Origin: Bos javanicus | Lineage: Eukaryota; Chordata; Mammalia; Artiodactyla; Bovidae | Direction: 5' to 3' | DNA: 64,000 nucleotides | Assembly (NCBI RefSeq): GCF_032452875.1 | Contig: NC_083897.1 | Span: 5,686,854-5,750,853, forward strand | In this document: piece after piece, positions 34,365 to 46,210 of the stretch | Layout: each line of letters opens with the position of its first letter | How positions within the stretch are numbered: position 1 is the stretch's first letter | Notes under the pieces: model-generated | Told to the model about the DNA's origin: nothing | Database searches by the model: none | Seen by the model: only the letters and a program-made list of their open reading frames with translations | Translations under genes and position numbers: made by a program

Positions 34365-36184
34365 CTTGCATGGAAATCTCCTCCTGTACCTGAAAGGACA
34401 GCTTGGCGCTCACACCAGCTCGCCTATAGCCCTTTAGTGCCAGTTGTGGAGGTGAGGCTAGATTGCCAGTCTCCTTAGGAAGCATGTTAACCTAAGCATC
34501 TGACACACTGCTGGGTATTTTTAACCCCACTCCTTATAGCTGATCCACATTCCTGAGTCAGTCACTACACCTACAGCAGAATAGTGAGCGTTATGCTCAA
34601 CAAGCGCAGTCTGATTGTGGTCTTGGAAGTAGCAGTTATGGGAAGGCAGTTGGCAACTCGTTATTCACCATCTGGCTCTAGATCTGTACCTTCTCTCTTG
34701 TTACTCATTCAACATCCCTCTGACTTGAACTAAGTCTTAGCGCTTATTTTACAACTAATTTAGGCCCTTATAGCCAAAGTCTTAGCCCTTATTTCCAGTC
34801 TCTTGCCTGATCTCTTGGCCTTTATTGCTTTGCTCTGCCTCTGGGCCAGGTTTCCTGCTGGTTGAGGCTTGACCTCACAGACTCTCAAGCTGGTGGTGTC
34901 CTGGTCTTCTGTGCTTGATTCAAGGAGAGCCACTCTTTATGTTTTCTGGACCAAATTGCCATGTAAGATTTTTTTTTTTTTCCCTGATTAGGGTGAGGGG
35001 AAAGTGCGTATTTCAGTGCTAATGAAAAAGATGAGTTTGAATGTCACTGGCCTACCAGTTGTGTAAGGGAGCTTATGTCATTCTGTTTTGGGTGTGTAAA
35101 CCACAACCACCACCATTGAACCCTCAAACATTCTCAACATGTTATATGTTTGATCTGCTCTTCTTGTCAAGACACTGAGACAGAATGTGGATTTCCAGGC
35201 TCATTTGGGAATAATAAGGGTCTGGTTCTTTTGAGGGCTCACAGAGAAATGTTTTAAACATTTTCAGATTATTTTGTTGCAAGGCATGTGAAAGTATTCT
35301 GATCTAGGGTGGGATGGAGGAGAGAGATTAGGCAAAAACCAGTAGCCAGATCTGGTGCAATTGTGAAAGCCAAGCCATTCCACTTGCTGACTGTTTACCT
35401 CTGCTTCTGCTGTATTACTTACAAGTCATAGAATGATATTAGTATAGACAAAGTTGGTAATAGTGGTGTCAGAAATGATCAAAGAATACAGTAAACAAAT
35501 GCCAATGAGAACGCTGCAGTTTCTGAGCTGGTGGAGACTGAACACATGCTTTCAACATTGAAGCCTCTTTCTGTTTGCAGACGAGATTAGGTATAATTGT
35601 TTTGTTCTTTAAAAACGATGCTCTTTAAGCACCAAGTTTCTTAGCCTGTTTGCTTGAGTGAAGTACATGGAAATTGAACACTAATTCTCAGAAATGTTTT
35701 GAGTAGGTTATAGGTGGTGTAGGAGGGAAGATGGCAGAGTGGGGAAAAAGATGTTTCAGGCTTTATGACCAATTCAGTCTTAAAAGAAATTTGCACAAAA
35801 TGTCTTCCTAATACATGGCATGCTGTGATTTATCTACTTTATAGATCAGCTGTATATTATTTTGGTCAATGAGCTGGTTGGAATAGCTGAAAACAGAGCA
35901 GTCAAACCAAGGAAATTAAATTCTTTATATGTCTCTGAATTTATATTGCAATTCTAAAAGTGATTCTACCCTTGTGGCTTTGTAGAAGACTGAAAATTTC
36001 TCTACTAATTTGTAGTGATGATTTCCAAAATGACAAAGCTTTGGAGTTAAAGTTAATAAGGGGCACTGATTGGAACACCAGGGGGACTCTTGCATTAGTT
36101 CACAATTTGAATTCAAATAGTAATATTTCAGTGTTTTAAAAATATTCCGTCACTTTCAAATACACTTAGTAATATCATCCATTC
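34365..36184. other. Unassigned 1.8 kb
   Basis: Single-copy-looking. Contains a T14 run near 34968-34981. An acceptor-like stretch at 35567-35580 is not supported by any coding exon. Confidence 0.45.
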
Positions 36185-36380
36185 TTTTACTTATTTAGCA
36201 ACTTGTTTATTAAACATCTCTGCATGCCAGGCACTGTTCTTAGTGCAGAGAACATAGCAGTGAACAAAATAGACAAAACCCTATTATCATCAGGCTTGAT
36301 TTCTAGTAGCAGGAGAAAGACAAAGATAATTAAAATATAATAAGAATTAGAAATATTAAACAATATAGCTTAATAGAATT
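36185..36380 (-). repeat. L2 LINE 3' end
   Basis: Reverse-complement L2: 'tgccaggcactgttcttag' at 36226 and 'cagtgaacaaaatagac' at 36259. Confidence 0.75.
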
Positions 36381-37439
36381 CCTTACAGAAGCTTCCTTAG
36401 TGAGTAGCTAATTATCTATAATTTTCATATCTGTTATTTGCATATCTATTAATGGCAAACAATGCACTTGTTACAAAATACTTGAAACTGTTGGTTAAAA
36501 GTATAAATATGTTTCTTGAAATTTTGCTCATGCTATTATTTTGGATACCAAACTTTTTTCAAATAACAAATTTCACATTGTTGGGGTCTAAATTAATAAG
36601 GTTCTTTTACAAACCAATCTGTAAATTTATATTTGTCTTTTGTCTCATAGTATCTTGAGACATCTTAACTCTTGACCTTGGCATTAGATGAAATGTCAAT
36701 AGCTTGAAAGCACATAAGGTAGTTTCTTCAATCTGCTAAACAAATAAAAAATAAAAGCAAATGTGGTTTAGACAATACTTTGGAAGTGGCGTATTATGAT
36801 TGTGATCTGGAGAGACAAAACTTGATTGCTTGTGGTGCCTTTTAATCATAGGCCAGAATAGAAAGACTTTCTCCATGTACAAATAAAGCTTTAAAATCCA
36901 TCTTCTGACATTTATTATCCACAGCTGTTGACTGCACATGCATTATTTGCAAATCACAGTGCAGTAGTAGTGAGAGAGTGGGGCGTGTGTGTGCGCATGC
37001 ATGTGTATGAAAAGTGGGGAAAGAAGAGAAGGAACAAGAGGGAACTGAGTCACTTTGCAGTATGGGAGATACATGTACACAGGTAAATGGGATAAAAATA
37101 TTAAAATGGTAAGGTCCCTATTAAAAAGTGTAAAAGAAAGTCCTATGTGAGTTCAAGGCAGGGAGTTGTCATTTCTACCTGATGACAACTGGAGAAAGTT
37201 CCATGCAGAAGGATATGTGAATTTACTTATGTTTCCTTTGATGTTTTATTAAAATCAGACCAGAATCTTGTATATTATAATTTGAAGGGCACTGAAATGT
37301 GCACCTTTACAAAAATGTATTCCTCCCTGCCCTTGCTGTAGGACCCCAAACTCCTATTGTTTGTTGATTCTTTGTAAGTTTCTATTATAGCCCAATTGTG
37401 GAAAGATGGATGGAAGAACCCACTTGGCCTCCATTAACA
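36381..37439. other. Unassigned; contains a possible regulatory block
   Basis: No gene seen. 36690-36960 is free of recognised repeats and rich in transcription-factor-like words, including the palindrome ATTTGCAAAT at 36945-36954 and the E-box CAGCTG at 36922-36927. Confidence 0.4.
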
Positions 37440-37699
37440 GCACCTCACTCTAGTACTATTGCTTGGAAAATCCCATGGACGGAGGAGCCTGGTAGGCTGC
37501 AGTCCATGGGGTCGCGAAGAGTCGGACACGACTGAGCGACTTCCCTTTCACTTTTCACTTTCATGCATTGGAGAAGGAAATGGCAACCCGCTCCAGTGTT
37601 CTTGCCTGGAGAATCCCAGGGCTGGGGGAGCCTGGTGGGCTGCCGTCTATGGGGTCACACAGAGTCGGACACGACTGAAGTGACTTAGCAGCAGCAGCA
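37440..37699 (+). mobile_element. BOV-A2 SINE
   Basis: Both monomers, the first slightly shortened at the 5' end. Ends in four AGC units. Confidence 0.94.
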
Positions 37700-37777
37700 A
37701 TGCCTTAGAATTTGTTTCTGGAATAAACCAGAAAGAGAAAATTCCTGATGAAATAGGACACAGAATTGGAATGTTCT

Positions 37778-37990
37778 ACTTCCCTTGGTGGCTCAGCAGT
37801 AAAGAATCTGCTTGCAATGCAGAAGACACGGTTTGATCCCTGGGTTAGGAATATTCCCTGGAAGAGGGCATGGCAACACACTCAAGTATTCTTGCCTGGA
37901 GAATCCCATGGACAGAGGAAGCCTGGCAGACTACTGTCCATGGGGTCACAAAGAATCCAACGTGACTGAGCAACTACACAACAACAACAC
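37778..37990 (+). mobile_element. Bov-tA SINE
   Basis: tRNA-like head ('ggtggctcagcagtaaagaa') plus Bov-A tail, ending with an ACAAC-type simple tail. Confidence 0.93.
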
Positions 37991-39139
37991 TTGTCAGTGT
38001 GGTGAGAAGAAAAAAGGGGCAAGGAATAGTCTAGAATGGTAGTGTAGGAGAAGGGTCTTGGCCTGGGTAAGCAGATGGCTGCATGTATTTCCTGTGTACT
38101 TGGTTCTGAAACACAAAAGGCAAACTTACATGTTTGCCTGAATGCCTGATGGTCTCCCAGTGTTACCCATTTCAGTGGGTGGCAACTTCACCAGTCACTT
38201 GTACCAACTGGGAACCTAGTGGTAGCCATAACTGGAACCTGACATGCCCTTCTGTCTGTTTCTCTCCTCTGTTTGCCATGGAGGAGAGGAAACACAGACT
38301 GGGAGCTTAGAGCATGAGTGAAAACAGCTGTGGTCTCTCTCTTAAGATACTGTAATAGGCAGCTTCAAGTCAACCTTTCATGTGAGAAAATTCTAGAGTA
38401 AGGAAGTTGTTTTATGAGGGTTGTCCTACCACTCCAAATTACTGCAGTAAACCTTACATACACTCAGGAGCTCCAGAAAACTTTAGATCCTGTGAAGGAG
38501 ATTCAGGGTTTCTGAAGGATCATTTTCACTTGTCTCTCATAGGGAGTCAGAAATGACATAAAACAATTGAGAGTTCATGAACCTAATGCTTTTATTTCTT
38601 TACTTCTTGCTCTAAGAGAGGAACTTATTTTGGCAAGTCTTGTTACTTTAGTGAAGTTATACTTTTGAAGGAAAAAAGAATGTTAGAGTATGTATGTACT
38701 AAATGATATCTGAATTAGTTTCCCACACCTAAGATAAGATTAGCTAATTTATCAAGTCAGAATAAAGCAGACACCAATCTAGTTAGCCTGATTGTAAATA
38801 TAGTGCTAAATAAGAAGGGAATAGCCGATCAACCTTGCAATTCATACGCACTGAATGTTAGAGAAAGTCATGACACCTATAGTGATATTTACTTGATTAT
38901 AAAGGATAATAATTCTAAAGTGCAGGTGAGTTATCTGTTAGTGAAATTTTAACAATATAAATGATTCTTATTATATCTGGGATTTTTGAAGATTAGTTGG
39001 AGTTGCTCATTATACCTAAGTTCATAGAAATCTACATTGGGTAGTACTTAAGAGAACAACTTGTGGATGTTTTAAAATTAAAGTTCAGCCATTGGTTGAA
39101 TGAATGAACGAATAAATAACCAGAATATACTGCAGAATG
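37991..39139. other. Unassigned 1.1 kb
   Basis: No supported feature. Confidence 0.4.
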
Positions 39140-39325
39140 AGTTTATAATAAATAACAGTTATAACTTCAACATACTGCTTCTTGTGCCAGATACTATTCT
39201 AAATGCTTTTCATATTATTCCATTTAACTCTTACAACATTCCTTAGACATAGGAATATGATTACCTTCATTTTGTAGGTAAGGAAACTGAGGAACATTAA
39301 CAGTGCTAAATTTCACAGACTCTTT
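39140..39325 (-). repeat. MIR SINE
   Basis: Reverse-complement MIR ('tgtgccagatactattctaa', 'aggtaaggaaactgaggaac'). Confidence 0.75.
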
Positions 39326-39382
39326 CTTCTTCCTACTTACACAAGACTACTAAATCTTTGCCAAGGCTTTCTCCCCATCTTA

Positions 39383-39599
39383 GGGCTTTCCCAGTGGCTC
39401 AGCTGGTAAAGAGTCTGCCTGCCAGTGCAGAAGATGCAGGTTTTATCCCTGGGTCAGAAAAGATCCCCTGGAGGAGGAAATGGCAACCCACTCCAATATT
39501 CTTGCCTGGGAAATCCCATGGACAGAGGAGCCTGGCAGACTACAGAGCCCATGGAGTTGCAAAGGGTCAGACTCGACTGACCACACATACACACAAGCT
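39383..39599 (+). mobile_element. Bov-tA SINE
   Basis: Complete head and tail. 12-bp flanking duplication with one mismatch (ctccccatctta at 39371-39382, cttcccatctta at 39600-39611). Confidence 0.95.
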
Positions 39600-39611
39600 C
39601 TTCCCATCTTA

Positions 39612-40485
39612 CTGTTCCTTGTCTTCTGCCTGTGATTTCTCAGCGTGTCCAGATAAACCCTGTGAGCCCACACAGCTTGTGTTGTGTGCTTCTGCTGAGT
39701 GCTTCTCCTTCTGGGCTATGGTTTACCTGGCACTAGTTTCCTACTGGCAAGTGCTGTCACTCTGTTAGGTGCTGTGGTGTACTGTTTGTGTGGCGTGGTA
39801 CTTGCCACTGTTCTTGTACTCTCCTAAACTATAGGGGCCGTGTCATTGCTCTATGACCCCCTCAGGGGAAGTTACAGTCTTCTGCTGGGTGCTGCCATTC
39901 TTCCCTTGGGCAATATTGCTGCTCCTCTCAATTCACCCCCTCTGATAATTGGAAGAACTGATGGTGGAACAGATAAGCAGCTGTCTGTGGCAGAGAGACT
40001 TCTCTCTCATTTTTTCCTGAGTGATTAGAGGAGTTCCAGAATAATCTGCTTCTTTCCCAAAGTATTAGAGCTTTTTGTTGAAACAGCATTTTGCAACATA
40101 CACACAGTATTTTCTCTTCTTAGAACTCAGATGTATCCATCTGGGTGGGCCAAGGACACAGTTGAGTGTAAGTCATTTTCTAAATGTGGCGTCACTTCTC
40201 CCTTCTGATCACTAAGACTTTGTTGCAAGGTCAAGTTTTCTGTCTTTTCCCATCTGTCTCTTTCTTTCTGTAGGATGAATTTCCTTCCAGAAGCTTCTTT
40301 CTCTCCTAAGCCCAGCCTACTAGATTTGTTCAAGACTTTTTTAACCAGAGCAATGGCAATAGTTTTAGCTCAAGTTTGGGTCACTTTGTCGGAGAAGAAG
40401 CCATTTGACTTGGTGGTACCCAGAGTACCCTCTTCAAGCTGTAGTAATCAACAATGGTATAGTTCTAAATAGAATCTGACTTTCT
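39612..40485. other. Unassigned; one acceptor-like site before an open frame
   Basis: A pyrimidine-rich tract ending in AG at 40258-40273 is followed by an open frame from ATG 40275 to 40472 (65 codons). The peptide is not recognised and no donor stands out, so no exon is called. Confidence 0.35.
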
Positions 40486-40516
40486 TAAAAACAAACAAAC
40501 AAATAAACAAACAAAC
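40486..40516. repeat. (AAAC)n simple repeat
   Basis: About seven units, with one AAAT interruption. Confidence 0.95.
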
Positions 40517-40560
40517 AGTGGTTTAACCTGATGGATTAAGCAAAAGGAGCTATCACATTA

Positions 40561-40772
40561 TTTTTTTTTAATTTGAATTTATTTTTTGGCTGTGCTGGGT
40601 CTTCATTTCTGTGCAGGCTTTTGTCTATTGCAGTGAGCTTAGTCGCTTTTGTCTATTGCAGTGGGCTTAGTTGCTCCACGGCATGTAGGATCTTCCTGGA
40701 CCAGGGACTGAACCTGTGTCTCCTGCTTTGGCTCTTTACCAATGAGCCACCAAGGAAGACCCAAACTGTATT
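40561..40772 (-). mobile_element. CHR-type SINE, internally rearranged
   Basis: Cetartiodactyl tRNA-derived SINE in antisense, poly(T) at the left and the complement of the head at 40745-40768. The middle is missing and replaced by a 28-bp direct repeat (40618-40645 and 40646-40673, two mismatches). Confidence 0.8.
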
Positions 40773-41190
40773 TTTATTTTTTAATTGATTCTCTATTTAT
40801 TTTTGGCCGTTCTGTGGCATGTGGGATCTTAGTTTCCCAGCTAGGGATGGAACCTTTACCCCTAGCAATGGAAGCATGGAGTCTTAACTGCTGGACCACC
40901 AGAGAAGTCAAAACTGTTTACAAAATGCATTTTTACATGTCAAGATTTTTTTAAAAAAAGATTGTTTAATAAGCAGAATACCCATCAGTACCCAAAGCCC
41001 CAACTACTACATGCCGTGGAGCAACTGAGCCCATGCACCACAACTACTGAGCCTGTGCTCCAGAGGCTGGGAGCTGCAGCAAGAGAAGCCACCACAATGA
41101 GAAGCCTGCACACCACAGCTGGAGAGTAGACCCTGCTCACTGCAATAGACAAAAGCCTGCACAGAAATGAAGACCCAGCACAGCCAAAAA
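40583..41190. repeat. Perfect 56-bp inverted repeat (arms 40583-40638 and 41135-41190)
   Basis: The arms are exact reverse complements with no mismatch over 56 bp and are separated by 496 bp. Both lie in CHR-type SINEs. Confidence 0.95.
40774..40912 (-). mobile_element. CHR-type SINE fragment
   Basis: Second copy immediately behind the first, same orientation ('tctgtggcatgtgggatctt', 'taactgctggaccacca'). Confidence 0.75.
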
Positions 41191-41208
41191 TACAGTAAAA
41201 TTTAAAGG
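40985..41208 (+). mobile_element. CHR-type SINE, opposite orientation
   Basis: Same family as 40561-40772 but on the plus strand. Shares with it a perfect 56-bp segment (41135-41190). Confidence 0.8.
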
Positions 41209-41844
41209 AAACTCTTTTTGGATTTATGCCATACATCATTATTATTTCCTTCATGAATTCTGTCAGCATCTTAGTATGAGAATGTGACCAAAAGAAATGG
41301 CTCTTTATCACAATTAAGCAGGTTTGCAAAGTCACACGTCCATCTGGATATATTTTCAAAATGCATGGCTGCAAAGAAAACTCACTCTGTTGCTGAGATC
41401 AAAATCTTTTAGTTTCTAAGTGATTGAGTGTTAGTAATGATCAAATTTAAAGAGCATGCATTAGAGAATTTCTAGTGGTTTCACAGAGGTTCTTTCAGTA
41501 ATGTTTCAAAACTTAACATTTTTTCACAGGAAGGTTTGAGAGTTTAGGGTCAGATTTAGGTGATTTAGACTAATGCTCATGAATGGAGCCTCCAACAGTA
41601 TTGCTAAACTGAAGCTAATGTAATGAAATACAAGATTTTCCCATTGCAGCCCAGCCCATTTTCCAAAGTTTACACATGGGATAAATTTGAAAGAAGGAGA
41701 GTTTATCAGGTAATATGCAAATTACAAGTCAAATTCAAAGATTACTCATTTAAAATATAGATATTTCCACAGTGAAAGCATTGCAGCTGAAATGCTAAAA
41801 TCATTCTTTGTGTACAAAGGAAAACACATTTTGCTCTGATTTTA
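41209..41844. other. Unassigned
   Basis: No supported feature. Confidence 0.4.
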
Positions 41845-41950
41845 TGAACAGTTTTTCACTTTCTATGTGTTAGGCACTGTATTAGATGCTTATACTATCT
41901 TAATAAACTACTACTCTTAGATGTCTATGATCCTAAAAGCCACTTCCTTA
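41845..41950 (-). repeat. MIR fragment
   Basis: Reverse-complement MIR end ('gtgttaggcactgtattag'). Confidence 0.55.
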
Positions 41951-41958
41951 AGTATTCC

Positions 41959-42088
41959 TTAGTTCAGTTCAGTTGCTCAGTTGTGTCTGACTCTTTTCGA
42001 CCCCATTCACTGCAGCATACCAGGCTTCCCTGTCGATCACTAACTCCTGGAGCTTGCTCAAACTCATGTCTATCCAGTTGGTGATGCC
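41959..42088 (-). mobile_element. BovB LINE 3' end, short
   Basis: About 130 bp, starting with the GTTCA-type tail complement and cut off at the 'ggtgatgcca' block. Confidence 0.9.
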
Positions 42089-42944
42089 ACAGTACTCATA
42101 TACAGATTTTAACTATTTTTATTGAAAGTAGCTCAATTACAAACTGTTTTTTAGAAAGAGTAGAAATATAATCAAGAAAAAACTTTCTAAAAATCCCTAA
42201 TAATCCTATTATCCAGAAATAACCATCACATCATCTGGGTGAACGTCTTTTCAGGCCTATTTCTATACATATACTTCATTTTACAGAGATGTTATTTCTA
42301 AAACAACCTACTCTCTTCCTAGCTTTCCTTTTTCTTAAGTGTAGTATGCTAATTATTATTTACTCTCATCATGATTATTCAAAGTTAGGATTATAAGCAG
42401 CAGTTGTTCTCTTGTTTTCCTCTAAGATTGATGTGTGGAGTCTTCATTCTGGAGGTCTAGGAGAGACAACTGAGTGGTTGCTTTTAATCTAAAGAGAGCT
42501 TCAGGACTCAGTGAAATCAGTACCACAATAGAGCAAAGGTGCACATTGTCAGGGATTGTTCTGAATCACCTGTGGACTGGCACCTGCATAATGGTCTTCA
42601 CACTTCATGCTTGATAGGGTCTTTTAAGAGAAAGCTTCAGTTTCAAGGGTGGGTATGGGCATAGTTATTTGATGAGGTGATTTGAAAGAACTGTTGGCTA
42701 CAAGTGTACCTTTTGTTACTAGTATGAAATCTAGTTGATGATTTATAGATTATGATTTGAAGAGTATTGGATAATACTGAATAAATAATCATGTATAAAT
42801 TCACCATTAGAGTTACTTCCTAGATATAGGGCATTCAAGGTCACTGTGAAAGTGCAAATGTGTTATCTTGGAGGGGAAGTATCATAAACTACTATCATGT
42901 AAAAACACCAGAGTTTACAGGAGAAATGGAACTCAGCAAATTGC
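42089..42944. other. Unassigned; possible old LINE relic
   Basis: 42170-42290 loosely resembles an antisense old L1/HAL1 3' end. The rest is unassigned. Confidence 0.35.
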
Positions 42945-43012
42945 ACAATGCCTGGCATATGGTAGTTGTCTGACTACTAAATGTGTTACTTGAATGGTGA
43001 ATGAAAGGGTAC
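42945..43012 (+). repeat. MIR/L2 3' end fragment
   Basis: 'cacaatgcctggcatatgg' and 'ttgaatggtgaatga' fit the shared 3' end of MIR and L2. Confidence 0.5.
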
Positions 43013-43489
43013 AAAGGCTTTGATATAAGCTTGGTCAGAAACAGCCCAGAAAGTAGGACAGAAGAACATTAAATACAAATAATGGTTCCTCTGCTGGTCT
43101 CAGTTTATGAAATATTCAGTGCTCACCACTTATGGAATGGTCAACATCCTAAATAAAGTAGATGAGGGAGAAATGTGTTGTACCTTTTGCTACTCTAAAA
43201 AGACATGCAGACAAGAGATTGAGTTCCTTAACCCAATTTTAGGTGAATATTTTTCCTAGGACCAAACAAGACCTTGGTATCTTAAAGAGGAAGGACAGAT
43301 ACCCAGTTTTCTAGATTGAGCTGAAGTTGTTGCCAGGTTTCAGCGAGGCAGTTCTCACCTAAAGGTATGAGACCATTGTTATTTGAATGGGCAAACAAAC
43401 CTCTTTCATAGTTGACTTCATCTATGACTGGAGCTTCGGATCAACAGTTTGCTCATCTCCTTCCAGCACGCTCTACTTATAGGAAAAGT
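43013..43489. other. Unassigned
   Basis: No supported feature. Confidence 0.4.
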
Positions 43490-43824
43490 GCTGTGCTGTG
43501 TGCTGTGCTTGGTCACTCAGTCATGTCCAACTCTTTGTGAACCCATGGACTGTAGCCTGCCAGGTTCCTCCGTCCATGGGGATTCTCCAGGCAAGAATAT
43601 GAATGGGTTGTCATGCCCTCCTCCAGAGGATCTTCCAAACCCAGGGATCAAACGCAGGTCTCCCGCCTTGCAGACAGATTCTTTACTGTCTGAACCACCA
43701 GGGAAGCCCAAGAATACTCGACTGGGTAGCTTATCCCTTCTCTAGGGGATCTTTTTGACCCAGGCATCTAACCGGGGTCTTCTGCATTGCAGGTGGATTC
43801 TTTACCAGTTGAGCTAACAGGAGC
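43490..43824 (-). mobile_element. Bov-tA SINE with two tandem tRNA-like heads
   Basis: Same layout as 10854-11146: head, second head (boundary near 43709) and one Bov-A tail. Confidence 0.88.
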
Positions 43825-44785
43825 AAATAGAGTGTAAAAGCTGAACTTGATAGTAAAATTACACTGCCTGGCTTAGGAGCCAGAATCTATGTATCCTATC
43901 TGATAAGCCTATTACCACCCAGAGACATATGGAAGACTATAGGATTATGAAAAGACAAGAAGTAAGTCGAGCAAAGTTTGGTAAGGAAGAAGGAAATTTA
44001 GGTGCCTATGATACCATCTTGGCTAGGCATCAGGAAAGCATTCTGTGTAGGACTCTGTCCGAACAGGAAAGATGTTAGGATAGCTTGAGGGGGAAGGAGG
44101 TGGAGAGGCCTGAAAGGATAAGACTGTATCAGTGTCATTTTACAGTGGCTGGCAGAGTATTCTCAGGCCCAAGGAGACTTAGGAGTTTCCAGATATTACA
44201 TGGTGTTTGCTCTTGCTCTCTCTTTTCACTCCTTGGATTTTATACTATCTTTTCTCTCTGTCCCTCCACATTGGCTAGAACATTGTATAATAGCTTTGGG
44301 TGATGAAAATAGGCTGTAAGTGTCACAAAAAAATGCCAGAAAGTCAAAATCAGTTCAAAATTTACCTCTCTGCTTTCAGATTTTCTTTGTACGAGTGGAT
44401 ATTTTAGTTATGAAAATTCAAATTATACTAAGGCTGTCAGGGAAAACCCAATAAAGGTAAACTAATACACTTTAATACATCCTCAAATTTCGTGCTTGCA
44501 TTTTTAATTTTAGAAACATACTTAAAATATGTGGCTCTTGTCTTTGATGAGAGAGGAGTGGAAAATAAAAAACTTTGCATCCCAGGAAGCAGCCCAATTT
44601 TAATTAAAAATGCCAGGCTAATTTGTCTCCCTCCCAGAGGCACCGATATTTTGCCTTTGGCTTGTCTGCCATTTGTCTGAATATAAATAACTCTCATTTT
44701 CACACTTGTCTTTTCTTGCAGTTTGTCAAAATGGTTGCTTATGGCAGTAAATTAATTTCTTATCTAATGAACATCTATCTATCTA
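43825..44785. other. Unassigned; contains a possible conserved non-coding block
   Basis: No gene seen. 44480-44730 is repeat-free and holds a 12-bp palindrome (ttttaattaaaa, 44598-44609). An acceptor-like tract ends at about 44721 but no coding exon follows convincingly. Confidence 0.4.
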
Positions 44786-44842
44786 CAGAGAGACAGACAG
44801 ACAGACAGTAGACATAGGCAGAGAGAGAGAGAGAGAGAGACA
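44786..44842. repeat. (GACA)n/(GA)n compound microsatellite
   Basis: About five GACA units, a short spacer, then about ten GA units. Confidence 0.96.
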
Positions 44843-45242
44843 GCTCAAGGGTGCAAGAACAAGCTAGCACACCACTCATCAACGAAAGACTATTTTATCA
44901 GTTGTATGAGAACATAGTTGAATCAGGGGTCACCAAGACAATTCTCCTATTGGACGATTTGCTAGAAGGACTCATACAACTTAGAAAAGCTGTACTCATC
45001 ATGATGGTTCATTATGGTGAGAGGATACAAATTAAAATCAGCAAAGGGAAGAGGCATCTAGGGCAGAGCCCAGGAGCAACTGGGCACAGGCATCCACTTG
45101 TCCTCTCCCAGTGGAATTGCCCAGGTGGCATTTAATTCTCCCATTAACAAAGTGTGATGGCACATGAAAAGTGTTGCCAAAAAATAAATTCATTGGTGGC
45201 TTGGTGGCCAGGGTTTTATTAGGGGTCAGTCATAGGCATGGA

Positions 45243-46210
45243 AGCAACAGTTAGACTGGACATGGAACAACAGACTGGTTCCAAATAGGAAAAGGAGTTC
45301 GTCAAGGCTGTGTATTGTCACCCTGCTTATTTAACTTATATGCAGAGTACATCATGAGAAACACTGGACTGGAAGAAACACAAGCTGGAATCAAGATTGC
45401 CGGGAGAAATATCAGTAACCTCAGATATGCAGATGACACCACCCTTATGGCAGAAAGTGAAGAGGAACTCAAAAGCCTCTTGATGAAAGTGAAAGTAGAC
45501 AGTGAAAAAATTGGCTTAAAGCTCAACATTCAGAAAACAAAGATCATGGCATCTGGTCCCACCACTTCATGGGACATAGATGGGGAAACAGTGGAAACAG
45601 TGTCAGACTTTATTTTTCTGGGCTCCAAAATCACTACAGATGGTGACTGCAGCCATGAAATTAAAAGACGCTTACTCCTTGGAAGGAAAGTTATGACCAA
45701 CCTAGATAGCATATTCAAAAGCAGAGACTTTACTTTGCCAATAAAGGTTCATCTAGTCAAGGCTATGGTTTTTCCTGTGGTCATGTATGGATGTGAGAGT
45801 TGGACTGTGAAGAAGGCTGAGCACTGAAGAATTGATGCTTTTGAACTGTGGTGTTGGAGAAGACTCTTGAGAATCCCTTGGACTGCAAGGAGATCCAACC
45901 AGTCCATTCTGAAGGAGATCAGCCCTGGGATTTCTTTGGAAGGAATGATGCTAAAGCTGAAACTCCAGTACTTTGGCCACCTCATGCGAAGAGTTGACTC
46001 ACTGGAAAAGACTCTGATGCTGGGAGGGATTGGGGGCAGGAGGAGAAGAGGAAGACAGAGGATGAGATGGCTGGATGGCATCGCTGACTCGATGGACGTG
46101 AGTCTGAGTGAACTCCGGGAGTTGGTGATGGACAGGGAGGCCTGGCGTGCTGCGATTCACGGGGTCGCAAAGAGTCGGACACGACTGAGCGACTGATCTG
46201 ATCTGATCTG
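45243..46210 (+). mobile_element. BovB LINE, young 3' fragment
   Basis: 5'-truncated BovB of 968 bp with an 11-bp perfect target-site duplication (ataggcatgga at 45232-45242 and 46211-46221). It ends in a (TCTGA)n terminal repeat, unlike the AACTGA tail of older copies here. Very similar to the copies at 55600 and 59143. Confidence 0.97.
45315..46196 (+). pseudogene. BovB ORF2 remnant (reverse transcriptase C-terminal part)
   Basis: One reading frame over 294 codons, broken only by TGA at 45825-45827. The first part (170 codons) is the second half of the reverse transcriptase, with the catalytic YADD at residues 38-41 (45426-45437) and the downstream FIFLGSKIT and YGCESW blocks. After the stop the same frame stays open for the C-terminal part (RRRRGRQRMRWLDG). 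The endonuclease and first half of the RT are absent, so it cannot move itself. Confidence 0.93.

Noticed and set aside
40258..40472. Splice acceptor followed by an ATG and a 65-codon frame as a coding exon
   Set aside because: No donor site, no recognised peptide and no neighbouring exons. Pyrimidine tracts ending in AG are frequent by chance.
45315..46196. Intact reverse transcriptase gene
   Set aside because: It is a 5'-truncated BovB with an in-frame TGA and no endonuclease. Annotated as a pseudogene.
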